From Betaproteobacteria bacterium Ga0077532 (GTDB lineage Bacteria > Pseudomonadota > Gammaproteobacteria > Burkholderiales > Ga0077523): DNA of 64,000 bases. Both the position numbers and the translations under genes were made by a program. Under the pieces are notes generated by a model, which had not been told where the DNA came from, did not search any database, and saw only the letters and a program-made list of their open reading frames with translations. The stretch is taken from NCBI GenBank assembly GCA_001464895.1, contig LNEE01000034.1, positions 61,189 to 125,188 of the forward strand, given 5' to 3'. Positions 31,307 to 40,424 of the stretch are shown in pieces. The stretch's first letter is position 1. Each line of letters opens with the position of its first letter.

Positions 31307-31496
31307 TGGATCGGCCGGCATCGATGCCCTCCAGCGCGTCCCTCTCCACCCTCGGATGTGGGGTCGGGAATGGGTATGGCGTGTCTGGATGAGTGGAGCA
31401 TCGAGGAATGTGGGTCTGGTCGCGGCGCGAAGGCAGAAACGGCGATCGCGGGAGCGACTTGAGGCGCGGGCGCAGGCACGCCTCGGCGGCACCATG

Positions 31497-31520
31497 AAAA
31501 ACACCCGCCGAAGCGGGTGT
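31497..31520 (-). terminator. Rho-independent terminator of the cyclase-family gene
   Basis: On the minus strand ACACCCGC-TTCG-GCGGGTGT forms a perfect 8-bp stem with a stable TTCG tetraloop, followed directly by TTTTC. It lies about 65 bp past the stop of the cyclase-family gene at 31585. It separates that gene from the GGDEF gene downstream. Confidence 0.88.
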
Positions 31521-31584
31521 CTCGAACGGGTTGGATCCGCCGATCGACGCCTGGGGGCGATCGGCGGCGCCTGCAGCCCCGGTA

Positions 31585-32553
31585 TTACTTGATGGCGATC
31601 GGGTTGATGATCGCCTGCACGGCACCCGTCAGACGGGACGCACCGAGCGTGAACAGCACCTCGTAGGCACCGTCCTTGATGAGCGGCGCGACGTTCATCG
31701 TCTCGAGGATGAAGATGCCGTTCTGTTGCAGCAGGATCTGGTGCACTTCGAACACACCCACATCCTTCTCGAACGGCACGGCCTCCACGCCCCAGGTGTC
31801 GGCACCGACAGCGGCCACGCCCTTTTCAGCCAGGTACAGGGCGCCTTCCTTGCCCAGCCCCGGTTCGGCACCACCGTAGCGCGCGTCTTCCTTGCCCAGC
31901 AGCTTCAGCCAGCCCGTATGGAAGATGACGATGTCGCCCTTCTCGATGGACTTGATGCCCTGACGCTTCATCGCGCCCTCGATCTCCTTCGTGTTGATCG
32001 GGGTGCCTTCCTTCATGTACTCGACGCCCATCAGCCCGGCGATGTCGAGGATGATCGCCTTCGTCGCGATCGGCGGGATCGTCTCGATGCCGAACTTCGT
32101 CAGGCCTGTGACCTTGGCGAAGTCTTCACCGCGGTTGCAGTTGTAGTACATGCTGTCCATGCCGATGTGGCCGATCCCGTCGATCTGGGATCCCACGCCG
32201 TTCCAGCCCATCACGATGTCGTCGTTGTAGGTGAGCTTCGTGGGTCCGAGGCTCTGCCCGTTCACCTGGTTCGGCTGGAGGATCGTCACGGAGAAATTCC
32301 GCGGCGGGAAGGCGGGCGTGGTGCGGTTGGTCTCGATGCCCAGGCTGTAGGACTTGCCCTTGGTGACCAGCTTCATCGCCGCCAGCGTCTTCTCGGGCGT
32401 GATGTAGTTCAGGTTGCCGATCTGGTCGTCCTTGCCGAACTTGGACGGCTTGCACTCCTTGTGATGGTCGGCCATCGCGTTCGTGGCAAACGTCAGCGCC
32501 GTGCAAAGCGCCGTCAACCCCAGGGCTGTCTTCACTGCATGATTCTTCGACAT
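31585..32553 (-). CDS. exported cyclase-family protein (kynurenine-formamidase-like)
   Basis: A 322-residue protein of the metal-dependent cyclase family (PF04199 type). The N-terminus MSKNHAVKTALGLTALCTAL ending ATNAMADHHKE is a signal peptide, so it acts outside the cytoplasm. Core motifs are 'GMNGVGSQIDGIGHIGMDSM'-like metal site residues (seen as GVGSQIDGIGHIGMD), 'AIILDIAGLMGVEYM' and 'KGDIVIFHTGWLKLLG'. Cytoplasmic relatives hydrolyse formylkynurenine or open cyclic amides and lactones; the exported group is poorly characterised. It has a good Shine-Dalgarno (AGGAGAGAG) before 32553 and its own terminator, so it is monocistronic. Confidence 0.82.
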   Translation of the reverse strand: MSKNHAVKTALGLTALCTALTFATNAMADHHKECKPSKFGKDDQIGNLNYITPEKTLAAMKLVTKGKSYSLGIETNRTTPAFPPRNFSVTILQPNQVNGQSLGPTKLTYNDDIVMGWNGVGSQIDGIGHIGMDSMYYNCNRGEDFAKVTGLTKFGIETIPPIATKAIILDIAGLMGVEYMKEGTPINTKEIEGAMKRQGIKSIEKGDIVIFHTGWLKLLGKEDARYGGAEPGLGKEGALYLAEKGVAAVGADTWGVEAVPFEKDVGVFEVHQILLQQNGIFILETMNVAPLIKDGAYEVLFTLGASRLTGAVQAIINPIAIK

Positions 32554-32830
32554 GAATGCTCTCTCCTGACTCGCTCCCAGGAGGGTGCCGTATCCATGCA
32601 TCCGCATTTTCCGTGGCCGCCCTGTCGTGATGGCGGTTACCGGATCCGGACACATCCCCATTCCCTCCTGATATTTGTTCGGCTTTACTGAGGACGTCCG
32701 ATGCTAGCAAACATTGCGCTGTGGGAGCGCACGAATCCGGTGGCCGGCGGGTGCCGCCGGAGCGAAGACAGCGGGCACGAAGCCCGCTACACTGCCCGGT
32801 TGCGTCTCCAGACAGGGCCCGCAGTCCTCC

Positions 32831-35800
32831 ATGAAGTCCGTTCGAATCACCCGCCGCGATCTGGATCGGAACCTGCCACCAGAGTTCGTCAAGCGCGGCC
32901 TGGCGTATGCCCGTGAAGGGCGTGTATCCGGCGTCCGTGCCACGCCGGAACAGGGCCGTTTCGAAGCCCACGTGATGGGGTCGGAAGCGCGGCCGTACCG
33001 TGTCGAGGTCCAGGTGATGCCCGGCAGCGGCGGATCGAGAATCTACGGACGTTGCACCTGCCCTGTGGGTGTCAACTGCAAGCATGTGGCGGCACTGCTC
33101 GCCTCGGTGTCCGAGGATGCCGGTCTGGCCGACGACGACTCGGGTGCGCCGTCGTGGGGGTTGGCCACCGCGCTGGTGCGCCCCGAAACGAAGCGTCCGG
33201 CCCCGGCGCCGCTCCCGAACGAGTGGGTGCTGTGGCTGGAGGAGGCTGCGGAGGCGCTCACGCCGGTGACCTCCCCCGAGGAGCCGGCCCAGGCGCAGCG
33301 GATTCTCTACCTGCTCGACCAGACGTCTTCGTATCAGCGACCCGGACTGCGCGTGCGCCTGGTCACGGTGCGGCCGCGCAAGACCGGCGGCTACGGCAGT
33401 CCGCAGCCGTGGCGCAATGCCCGGAATGCCGTGAACGATCCGCCGCGCTTCGTCCGCCCCGAGGACGTCCGCCTCGTCCGCCGGATGTTGGTGGATGCGA
33501 ACATGCCCTTCGAATCGGAGTTCGTCCTCCGTGGCGAGGCCGGCGCGGAGATCCTCCCGGCGCTGCTCGCCACCGGTCGTTGCCATTTCTCCGAGTCCGA
33601 TTCTCCGCCGCTCGCGCCGGGTGAATCGCGCCGCGGGCGGGTCCTCTGGACCCATGCGCCCAATGGCGACCAGCAGGTTTCGTGGGAGACCGACATCCCC
33701 TTCACGCATCTGCTGCCCCTGTCGCCCCCCTGGTACGTCGATCTCGGGCGCCACGAATGCGGTCCGCTCGACACCGGCCTGCCCGCACCGCTCGCCGGCC
33801 TGCTCGGCACGATGCCCGGTGTGTCGGCGGAGCAGGTCGGCGCCGTCCGCAGCGCCATCGAGAACCGGTTGCCCGAGACGCCGCTGCCGATGCCGGCCGT
33901 CGCGCGCGAGCAGGATGTCCGCGACGCGAAGCCGATCCCCTGCCTCCGGCTGGTGACGCTCGACGCCTCCCGGCGTGGCTACCGGCCCATCTCGGAACCG
34001 CTCAGCGTGGCGTCGCTTCGTTTCGACTACAAGGGCACGCGCGTGGGGCCAGGCGATCCGGGCATCGTGCGGCAGTTCCGCGACGGCGTGCTGCGACGCA
34101 TCCGTCGCGATGCCGATGCCGAGATGCGCCTGCGATCGGTGCTCGAGGCCGAGGGGTTCGGCGCCGTCGCCGACGGCAGCCATGTGGTCCCCGCCGAGTA
34201 TGAACACGACTACGTGCTCGGTCGGCCGGACGACTGGATCCGCTTCGTCTGCGACCGCGTGGCGGGACTTCGGGCCGACGGCTGGGTGGTGGAGTACGAC
34301 GACAGCTTCGATTTCCGTCCGGTGGAGGCTGGCGGCTGGTTCGCGGATGTCACGGAGTCGGGGCGCGACTGGTTCGACGTGAGTCTGGGCGTCGAGGTGG
34401 AAGGGCGCCGCATCGATCTGCTGCCGGTGGTGATGTCCGTGCTGCAGAGCCGCCCCGGGATTGCAGCGGAGGGGAACGTCGACGGCGCGGTGGCGGTCCG
34501 GCTGCAGGATGGCCGCATCCTCCCGGTGCCGCTCGAGCGCGTGCGACCGATCGTGGCGATCCTCGACGAACTGCTGGACGGCGCCCCCGATGGTCGCGTC
34601 CGCGTGCAGCGACTCGACGCCGCGCGACTCGGCGAACTGGAGCGCAGCGGCGCACTCACGTGGAGCGGAGGCGAGGCGCTGCGCACATTCGCAGATCGCC
34701 TGCTCGGTTTCGAAGGCATCGCGCCCGTCACGGCACCGGCCGGATTCCTCGCGGTGCTGCGCCCGTACCAGGAGGCCGGTCTCGCCTGGCTGCAGTTCCT
34801 TCGCGAGTACGAGGTGGGCGGCATCCTCGCGGACGACATGGGCCTGGGCAAGACCGTCCAGGCCCTGGCGCACATCCTCACCGAGAAGCAGGCGGGGCGG
34901 CTCGACAAACCCGCACTCATCATCGCGCCGACGAGCCTCGTGCCGAACTGGCGGGCGGAGGCGGCGAAGTTCGCACCCGACCTCAAGGTGCACGTGTCCC
35001 ACGGCCTGAAGCGGAGAGAGACGCTGGACCGCATCGACGAGGCCGATCTCGTCATCACGACGTACCCGCTGCTCTCGCGGGACCGCGCCGAACTGGCCGA
35101 GCACGAGTTCCATCTGCTCATCCTCGACGAGGCCCAGCAGATCAAGAACGCCCAGACGCAGGCGGCCAATGTCGTCCGCGCGCTGAAGGCGCGTCATCGC
35201 CTGTGTCTCACCGGAACGCCGCTCGAGAATCATCTGGGCGAACTCTGGTCGCTCTTCCACTTCCTGATGCCCGGGTTCCTCGGCGACTCCGCGGGGTTCC
35301 GGCGCAGCTACCGCGTGCCCATCGAGAAGCACGGCGACGAGGCGCGGCGCGCCGGCCTCGAGCGCCGAGTGCGGCCCTTCCTGCTGCGGCGGACCAAGGA
35401 ACAGGTGGCCGCCGATCTGCCGCCGAAGACGGAGATCGTGCGACAGGTGGAATTGCATGGCGCGCAACGCGAGCTCTACGAGGCGGTGCGGTCCACGGTC
35501 GACGATCGCGTGCGCCGCGAGATCGCGAGCCGCGGCCTCGCGCAGAGCCAGATCGTGGTGCTCGACGCGCTGCTGAAGCTGCGTCAGGTGTGCTGCGATC
35601 CGCGGCTCGTGAAGCTCGAGGCCGCGCGCAAGATCGAGGGCTCCGCCAAGCTGGAACTGCTGTTCGAGATGCTGGACGACCTCATCGCCGAAGGGCGGCG
35701 CGTCCTGCTCTTCTCGCAGTTCACCGAGATGCTGGGCCTCATCGAGAAGGAGCTCGAGGTGCGCGGCATCCGCTACGTGAAGCTCACGGGCGACACGCAG

Positions 35801-36154
35801 GACCGCGAACGGCCCGTGCGGGAATTCCAGGAAGGCAACGTGCCGCTGTTCCTCATCAGCCTGCGCGCGGGCGGCACGGGGTTGAACCTCACCGCAGCCG
35901 ACACGGTGATCCACTACGACCCGTGGTGGAACCCGGCGGTCGAGCGGCAGGCGACCGATCGTGCCCATCGCATCGGGCAGGACCGACCGGTGTTCGTCTA
36001 CAAGCTGATCGTGACGGGCAGCGTCGAGGAGAAGATCGCGGCCCTGCAGGCGCAGAAGGCGGCGCTGGCCGAGGCGATCCTGGGGGACCCCGGGAAGGTC
36101 GTCGCGCCGCTGTCTGCCGACGACATCGCGGCGCTGTTCGAACCCCTGGGTTGA
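32831..36154 (+). CDS. SNF2-family helicase with SWIM zinc finger
   Basis: A 1107-residue DNA translocase. An N-terminal SWIM zinc finger reads YGRCTCPVGVNCKHVAALLA (about residues 70-90). After about 550 residues of mixed structure comes the SNF2 ATPase: Walker A 'ILADDMGLGKTVQALAHI', 'LIIAPTSLVPNWRAEAAKF', the DEAQ box LLILDEAQQIKNAQ, 'LCLTGTPLENHLGELWSLF', then helicase C 'LLFSQFTEMLGLIEKELE', 'SLRAGGTGLNLTAADTVIHY' and 'RQATDRAHRIGQDRPVFVYK'. Such bacterial Swi2/Snf2 proteins remodel protein-DNA or RNA polymerase complexes; cellular roles are mostly unknown. It stands alone, without methylase, nuclease or other defence partners. Confidence 0.92.
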   Translation: MKSVRITRRDLDRNLPPEFVKRGLAYAREGRVSGVRATPEQGRFEAHVMGSEARPYRVEVQVMPGSGGSRIYGRCTCPVGVNCKHVAALLASVSEDAGLADDDSGAPSWGLATALVRPETKRPAPAPLPNEWVLWLEEAAEALTPVTSPEEPAQAQRILYLLDQTSSYQRPGLRVRLVTVRPRKTGGYGSPQPWRNARNAVNDPPRFVRPEDVRLVRRMLVDANMPFESEFVLRGEAGAEILPALLATGRCHFSESDSPPLAPGESRRGRVLWTHAPNGDQQVSWETDIPFTHLLPLSPPWYVDLGRHECGPLDTGLPAPLAGLLGTMPGVSAEQVGAVRSAIENRLPETPLPMPAVAREQDVRDAKPIPCLRLVTLDASRRGYRPISEPLSVASLRFDYKGTRVGPGDPGIVRQFRDGVLRRIRRDADAEMRLRSVLEAEGFGAVADGSHVVPAEYEHDYVLGRPDDWIRFVCDRVAGLRADGWVVEYDDSFDFRPVEAGGWFADVTESGRDWFDVSLGVEVEGRRIDLLPVVMSVLQSRPGIAAEGNVDGAVAVRLQDGRILPVPLERVRPIVAILDELLDGAPDGRVRVQRLDAARLGELERSGALTWSGGEALRTFADRLLGFEGIAPVTAPAGFLAVLRPYQEAGLAWLQFLREYEVGGILADDMGLGKTVQALAHILTEKQAGRLDKPALIIAPTSLVPNWRAEAAKFAPDLKVHVSHGLKRRETLDRIDEADLVITTYPLLSRDRAELAEHEFHLLILDEAQQIKNAQTQAANVVRALKARHRLCLTGTPLENHLGELWSLFHFLMPGFLGDSAGFRRSYRVPIEKHGDEARRAGLERRVRPFLLRRTKEQVAADLPPKTEIVRQVELHGAQRELYEAVRSTVDDRVRREIASRGLAQSQIVVLDALLKLRQVCCDPRLVKLEAARKIEGSAKLELLFEMLDDLIAEGRRVLLFSQFTEMLGLIEKELEVRGIRYVKLTGDTQDRERPVREFQEGNVPLFLISLRAGGTGLNLTAADTVIHYDPWWNPAVERQATDRAHRIGQDRPVFVYKLIVTGSVEEKIAALQAQKAALAEAILGDPGKVVAPLSADDIAALFEPLG

Positions 36155-36202
36155 TCCCGGTCCCCGGCGACGGGCGATGCCCGCAACCGGCGACCGGCGG
36201 AC

Positions 36203-36766
36203 TTACTTGGCCGGTGCGGGCGCCGGCGCGGGCTGGCCCGGTGCGGGGCCGTCGATCTTGATGCCCTTCTGCTCGAAGCGTGCCTTCAGTCTGGCATCGA
36301 GCTTCGGCCCGAGCGACTGCGCCCACTTCTGGCCGGTCATCATCGATTCCCGCGTGAGCGGCGGCAGCACGGAGACCAGCTTCTTCCCGAGTGGCGTGTT
36401 GTAGAACTGCAGCAGGCCCTTGATCTCTTCATGCGTGAGGTACTTGCCGTAGAGCGGGATCACCTGATCGACGTAGCCGCCCTTGCGGACCATCTCCTCT
36501 GACACGACCTTGCCGACTTCCTCGGACAGGATCGTGTATGCCTCGGGCGGGAGGTCCGGCCGCTGCGCCTTCAGGGCCTTCGAGAATTGCATGACGATCG
36601 TTTGCGAGAGCATCTGGCCGAACTGGAGGGCGCCGGTCACATCCATCAGCTTCCGGGTGTCGGCGATCTTCTCGGGCGAGGCGGCTTCCTCGGCCGAGGC
36701 GCTGCCGGTGACGAGGGCGCCGAGGGACAGTGCGACGGCGAGGAAAGCTGCTGCGGGTTTCTTCAT
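36203..36766 (-). CDS. exported DUF2059 domain protein
   Basis: A 187-residue protein. MKKPAAAFLAVALSLGALVTG followed by SASAEE is a signal peptide. The DUF2059 core contains 'KLMDVTGALQFGQMLSQTIV' and 'IPLYGKYLTHEEIKGLLQFY', and 'NTPLGKKLVSVLPPLTRESM' is the most conserved part. The C-terminus is a Pro/Ala-rich tail, PAPGQPAPAPAPAK. The function of DUF2059 is not established; members are periplasmic. It is convergent with the SNF2 gene and lies 44 bp after the CurA-like gene on the same strand. Confidence 0.87.
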   Translation of the reverse strand: MKKPAAAFLAVALSLGALVTGSASAEEAASPEKIADTRKLMDVTGALQFGQMLSQTIVMQFSKALKAQRPDLPPEAYTILSEEVGKVVSEEMVRKGGYVDQVIPLYGKYLTHEEIKGLLQFYNTPLGKKLVSVLPPLTRESMMTGQKWAQSLGPKLDARLKARFEQKGIKIDGPAPGQPAPAPAPAK

Positions 36767-36810
36767 GGGTAATCCTGGGGTTGCGTGCAGTGGGCGGCGC
36801 GATCGGCTGG

Positions 36811-37809
36811 TCAGACCAGCTTCACGAGTTGCTTGCCGAAGTTGCGACCGGCGAGGAGCCCGATGAAGGCCGTGGGCGCGTTCTGCAGTCCTTCGGCCAC
36901 CGACTCGCGATACTTGAGGCGCCCAGAAGCGACGAGCTTCGCGAGCTTCGGGATCGCCTGCTGGTAGAGATCCTGCCGGTCGAACACGATGAACCCCTGG
37001 AGCTTCACGCGGTTGACGAGCAGCGAGCGGATCATCTTCACGCCGTAGGGATCCGTCAGGTTGTAGTCGGAGATGAGCCCGCAGAGCGCGACGCGGGAGA
37101 ACGGGTTCAGAAGACGGAACACGGTGTCCATGGTCGCGCCGCCGACGTTCTCGAAGTAGCAGTCGATGCCATCGGGGCAGGCGGCCTTGAGGTCTTCGTA
37201 CATGTGCCCGGCCTTGTAGTCGATGCAGGCGTCGAAGCCCAGCTCCTTCACCACGTACTCGGACTTCGCCTTGCCCCCCGCGATGCCCACGGCGCGGCAG
37301 CCCTGCATCTTGGCGAGCTGGCCGACCACGGCGCCCACCGCACCCGACGCCGCAGACACCACCACCGTCTCGCCAGCCTTCGGTTCGCAGTGGTGCAGCA
37401 GGCCGATCCATGCCGTGCCGCCGGGCATCCCGACGACGCCGAGATAGGTCGACAGGGGCACCAGGTTCGGGTCCACCTTCGCGAGGCCGTCGCCGGTCGA
37501 GGTGGCGTACAGCTGCCAGCCGAGCGTCCCCACGACGAAATCGCCGACCTGGAACTTCGGGTTCTGCGATTCGATCACCTCGCCGACCGTGCCGCCGGTC
37601 ATGACCTCGCCGATGTCGACCGACGCCGCGTAGGACTTCGAAGCGCTCATCCGGCCGCGCATGTACGGGTCGAGCGACAACCAGTGGTTGCGCACCAGCA
37701 CCTGCCCCGGTCCGCATTGCGGAATTTCGCGCTCCACGAGCTGGAAGTTCGCTTCGGTGACGGGGCCGGTCGGACGGCTGGCGAGGAGGATCTGCTGGTT
37801 CTTGCTCAT
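36811..37809 (-). CDS. NADP-dependent oxidoreductase, MDR superfamily (CurA-like)
   Basis: A 332-residue zinc-free medium-chain reductase. Family features are 'VLVRNHWLSLDPYMRGRM', 'GVVGMPGGTAWIGLLHHCEP', the NADPH motif VVVSAASGAVGAVVGQLAK and 'FENVGGATMDTVFRLLNPF'. Relatives include the curcumin/dihydrocurcumin reductase CurA and leukotriene B4 dehydrogenase-like alkenal/one reductases, which reduce C=C bonds of conjugated ketones and aldehydes. The start at 37809 is 10 codons inside the open frame and matches the family N-terminus (KNQQILLASRPTG). Confidence 0.9.
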   Translation of the reverse strand: MSKNQQILLASRPTGPVTEANFQLVEREIPQCGPGQVLVRNHWLSLDPYMRGRMSASKSYAASVDIGEVMTGGTVGEVIESQNPKFQVGDFVVGTLGWQLYATSTGDGLAKVDPNLVPLSTYLGVVGMPGGTAWIGLLHHCEPKAGETVVVSAASGAVGAVVGQLAKMQGCRAVGIAGGKAKSEYVVKELGFDACIDYKAGHMYEDLKAACPDGIDCYFENVGGATMDTVFRLLNPFSRVALCGLISDYNLTDPYGVKMIRSLLVNRVKLQGFIVFDRQDLYQQAIPKLAKLVASGRLKYRESVAEGLQNAPTAFIGLLAGRNFGKQLVKLV

Positions 37810-37915
37810 GGAGTTGTCGCGAGAGAGAAGGACCCGCATTCTATCCCGCGGGCTGGTGCGGCCCGGTGGCTATCCGCGGCCGGGATGATCCCGCAGCGAG
37901 AATCGGGTGACAGCG

Positions 37916-38130
37916 GGTCTGATTTTCGTGCGACGGGCTTCGCCCGACGCGGCCGCGGCAGGCCGAGGTGGATCCCAATGGGCGCGGCGTCGGGCTGCAG
38001 CCCGACCCACGGGGGATGCGCTGGCCCCGGGGAAGAGAATCGGAGCGCGGTTGTTCGTGGGTCGGGCTTCGCCCGACGCGGCTTCGGCACGCCGAGGTGG
38101 ATCCCAATGGACGCGGCGATGGTATTCCAT
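37916..38130. repeat. Family-3 REP-like repeats, two units about 129 bp apart
   Basis: Two copies of CGGGCTTCGCCCGACGCGGC (at 37934 and 38063), each followed by CCGAGGTGGATCCCAATGG, bracket an inverted arm GTCGGGCTGCAGCCCGACCCAC. The palindromic core resembles the units at 62,423-62,890 and 63,890-64,000 (GTGGGTCGAGCTACGCTCGAC), so these form one family. They fill most of the 424-bp gap between the CurA-like gene and the next hydrolase. Confidence 0.82.
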
Positions 38131-38233
38131 GCAGCGGCGACGCCGATCGGCCTCGCTCGGAATGGCATCATCCGGGTTGCGATGCCCCGCAGACCTCAGC
38201 CGCCAGCCCTCAGCGCAAGGCCCAGCCCCCGCC

Positions 38234-38935
38234 ATGACCATCCAACCTCTCGTCCTCCTGAACGGCCTCCTCTGCGATCCCGCAGTGTGGGCGTCCCAGA
38301 CCACCGCGCTGGCCGATGTCGCCCAGTGCCACATCCCGGATCTCACGCGCGACGACACCATGGCGGCCATGGCGGCGCGTGTGCTGGCCGAGGTCCCCTT
38401 CGAGCGCTTCGCGCTCGCCGGCTTCTCGATGGGTGGGTACTGCGCGCTCGAGATCATGCGGCAGGCGCCCGGCCGGGTGACGCGGCTGGCGCTCATGGAC
38501 ACCTCGCCGCATCAGGACGACGACGAGCGCCGCGCCGAGAGGGAGCGCTTCATGGCGCTGGCCACCGGCGATGGCTTCGTGCCGATCACCCGGGTCATGG
38601 TCCCGTTCCTCGTGCATCCGACCCGCGTGAACGACGAGCCGATGGTCCGGGTGATCCGCGAGATGGGCGAGCGGATCGGCGCCGACGCCTACGTGCGACA
38701 GCAGAGGGCGATCCTGTCGCGCGCCGACAGCGTGCCCACGCTTGCGCGCATCGCGTGCCCGACGCTCGTCCTCTGCGGAGAGCAGGACACGCGCACGACC
38801 CTGGCGCCGCACGAGTTGATGGCGCAGGAGATTCCCGGCGCGCGCCTCGTGACGATTCCGGACTGCGGCCACATGGTCACGTTGGAGCGGCCGGAGGCGG
38901 TGACGGTGGCGCTGCGGGAGTGGCTTGCGGCATAG
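38234..38935 (+). CDS. alpha/beta hydrolase
   Basis: A 233-residue alpha/beta hydrolase. The start MTIQPLVLLNGLLCDPAVWA contains the oxyanion-hole strand. The nucleophile elbow is ALAGFSMGGYCALEIMRQ, the Asp is in LVLCGEQDTRTTL and the His is in IPDCGHMVTLERPE. The lid region is short. The sequence resembles the MenH/BioH/3-oxoadipate enol-lactonase group, but no partner gene supports a specific reaction. The start codon immediately follows a pyrimidine-rich tract (CCCCCGCC). Confidence 0.85.
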   Translation: MTIQPLVLLNGLLCDPAVWASQTTALADVAQCHIPDLTRDDTMAAMAARVLAEVPFERFALAGFSMGGYCALEIMRQAPGRVTRLALMDTSPHQDDDERRAERERFMALATGDGFVPITRVMVPFLVHPTRVNDEPMVRVIREMGERIGADAYVRQQRAILSRADSVPTLARIACPTLVLCGEQDTRTTLAPHELMAQEIPGARLVTIPDCGHMVTLERPEAVTVALREWLAA

Positions 38936-39036
38936 GGCGCCTCCGATTCGTTCGCGATCCGCGGGAGTGAATCGGAGTCTCCCTGGATCAGCGTGTGCCC
39001 GGACGCAGGCGGGTTGCCCGGGCCGGCTCCGCCGCG

Positions 39037-39066
39037 TTGACCCGCCTTTTTCGCGCGTGCTATAAG
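39037..39066 (+). promoter_or_regulatory. Sigma-70-type promoter for the aminotransferase
   Basis: TTGACC (39037-39042) and TATAAG (39061-39066) are separated by 18 bp, one mismatch each from the consensus -35 and -10 boxes. Transcription would start near 39073, giving a leader of about 75 bases that holds a GC-rich hairpin. Confidence 0.65.
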
Positions 39067-39094
39067 CCCGCGCACTTGGTACCCAGCATTTCAA

Positions 39095-39126
39095 AGAGGG
39101 CGGGCGCGCATGGCGACCCGCCTTTT
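39095..39126 (+). terminator. Leader hairpin with T-tract, possible attenuator
   Basis: AAGAGGGCGGG pairs with CCCGCCTTTT across a 12-base loop, giving a stem of about 10 pairs including G-U wobbles, with the 3' side ending in TTTT. It lies between the predicted transcription start and the aminotransferase start codon, so it could be a transcription attenuator. It could also be only a leader structure near the Shine-Dalgarno (GTAAGGA). Confidence 0.4.
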
Positions 39127-39147
39127 CGTTTCCGTAAGGAGCACCGC

Positions 39148-40350
39148 ATGCCCATCGTCAGTGAACGCGCCGCCGACCTCGGCACCGAGAACGCCTTCGT
39201 GGTGCTCGCCGAGGTCAACGGCCTCATCCGGCAGGGCCGGGACATCATCTCCTTCTGCATCGGCCAGCCGGACTTCCCCACGCCGGTGAACATCCAGGAC
39301 GCCGCGGTCAAGGCGATCCGCGACGGGCGACACGGGTACACGCCTTCGGCAGGCATCGCCGAACTGCGCGAGGCCGTGGTCCGCGACGTGAAGCGCACGC
39401 GCGGTCTCGACGTCGACGCCGCCGATGTGGTGGTCGCCGCCGGCGCCAAGCCCTTCATCGGGTACACGGTCCTGTCGACCACCGACTACGGCAAGGGGCA
39501 CGAGGTCATCGTCCCGAATCCGGGCTTCCCGATCTACGACTCCCAGATCCGCGCGAACGGTGCCGTGCCTGTGCCGCTGCATCTGCGCGAGTCGCGCAAT
39601 TTCAACTTCGATCCGCAGGAGCTTGCGGACCGCATCACGCCGAAGACCCGCCTGCTGATCCTGAACTCGCCGCACAACCCCACCGGCGGGATCATCCCGC
39701 GGTCCCAGCTGGAAGCCATTGCCGAGATCCTGCGCAAACACGAGCAGGTCTGGGTGTTCGCCGATGAGATCTACGGGCGCCTCGTGTACGACGGCGAGTT
39801 CACTTCCATCGCGACGCTGCCGGGCATGCTCGAGCGCACGATCATCTCCGACGGCTGCTCGAAGACGTGGGCCATGACGGGCTGGCGGCTCGGCTTCGCA
39901 GTGAACCGCAAGCTCGCGCCGTACTTCACCACCTGGATCACGAACACCGAGTCGTGCGCCTCGCAGATCAGCCAGTGGGCCGGGGTCGAGGCGCTCGACG
40001 GCCCGCAGGACGACGCGAACCGCATGCGCGATTCCTTCCTCGCTCGGCGCAATCTCATCGTCGGCCTGCTCAACCAGGTGCCGGGCGTCACGTGTCAGAG
40101 CCCGGGTGGCGCGTTCTACGTCTGGCCCAATGTCACCGAGGCGTGCCGCATGATCGGTGCGCAGGACTCCGAGGAGTTTCGCAAGCGCCTGCTGAACGAG
40201 GCGGGTGTGGCGGTTCTCGCGGACATCCACTTCGGCCCGCGCGTGCCCGACGAAGGTCAGCACATCCGATTCAGCTACGCCGCATCGAACGAGGCCATCG
40301 AGAAGGGCGTCGCCCGCATGGCCGACTTCATCCGTAAGAACACCCGATAG
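39148..40350 (+). CDS. class I pyridoxal-phosphate aminotransferase
   Basis: A 400-residue fold-type I PLP enzyme of the AspC/AlaA-like group. Visible motifs are 'ISFCIGQPDFPTPVNIQDA', 'LILNSPHNPTGGIIP', 'WVFADEIYGRLVYDG' (Asp contacting the PLP ring nitrogen), the PLP-Lys region ISDGCSKTWAMTGWRLGFAV, and a C-terminal Arg in HIRFSYAASNEAIE for the substrate carboxylate. It transfers amino groups between an amino acid and a 2-oxoacid. The start at 39148 has GTAAGGA at a good distance. The frame is open further upstream, but that part lies within the leader. The amino-acid preference is not evident. Confidence 0.9.
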   Translation: MPIVSERAADLGTENAFVVLAEVNGLIRQGRDIISFCIGQPDFPTPVNIQDAAVKAIRDGRHGYTPSAGIAELREAVVRDVKRTRGLDVDAADVVVAAGAKPFIGYTVLSTTDYGKGHEVIVPNPGFPIYDSQIRANGAVPVPLHLRESRNFNFDPQELADRITPKTRLLILNSPHNPTGGIIPRSQLEAIAEILRKHEQVWVFADEIYGRLVYDGEFTSIATLPGMLERTIISDGCSKTWAMTGWRLGFAVNRKLAPYFTTWITNTESCASQISQWAGVEALDGPQDDANRMRDSFLARRNLIVGLLNQVPGVTCQSPGGAFYVWPNVTEACRMIGAQDSEEFRKRLLNEAGVAVLADIHFGPRVPDEGQHIRFSYAASNEAIEKGVARMADFIRKNTR

Positions 40351-40424
40351 ACACTCATCCGCCGGCTGCCGCGTCGACGGCTGTTCGCGGTAGTCTTCCG
40401 CCTGGCATAGCGCGGGAGTCGCCG

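Noticed and set aside
32126..35968. Very long minus-strand open frame (1280 codons)
   Set aside because: It is antisense to the SNF2 gene and part of the cyclase gene, with a composition (Arg/His/Asp/Glu-rich, no motifs) typical of the mirror frame of GC-rich coding sequence.
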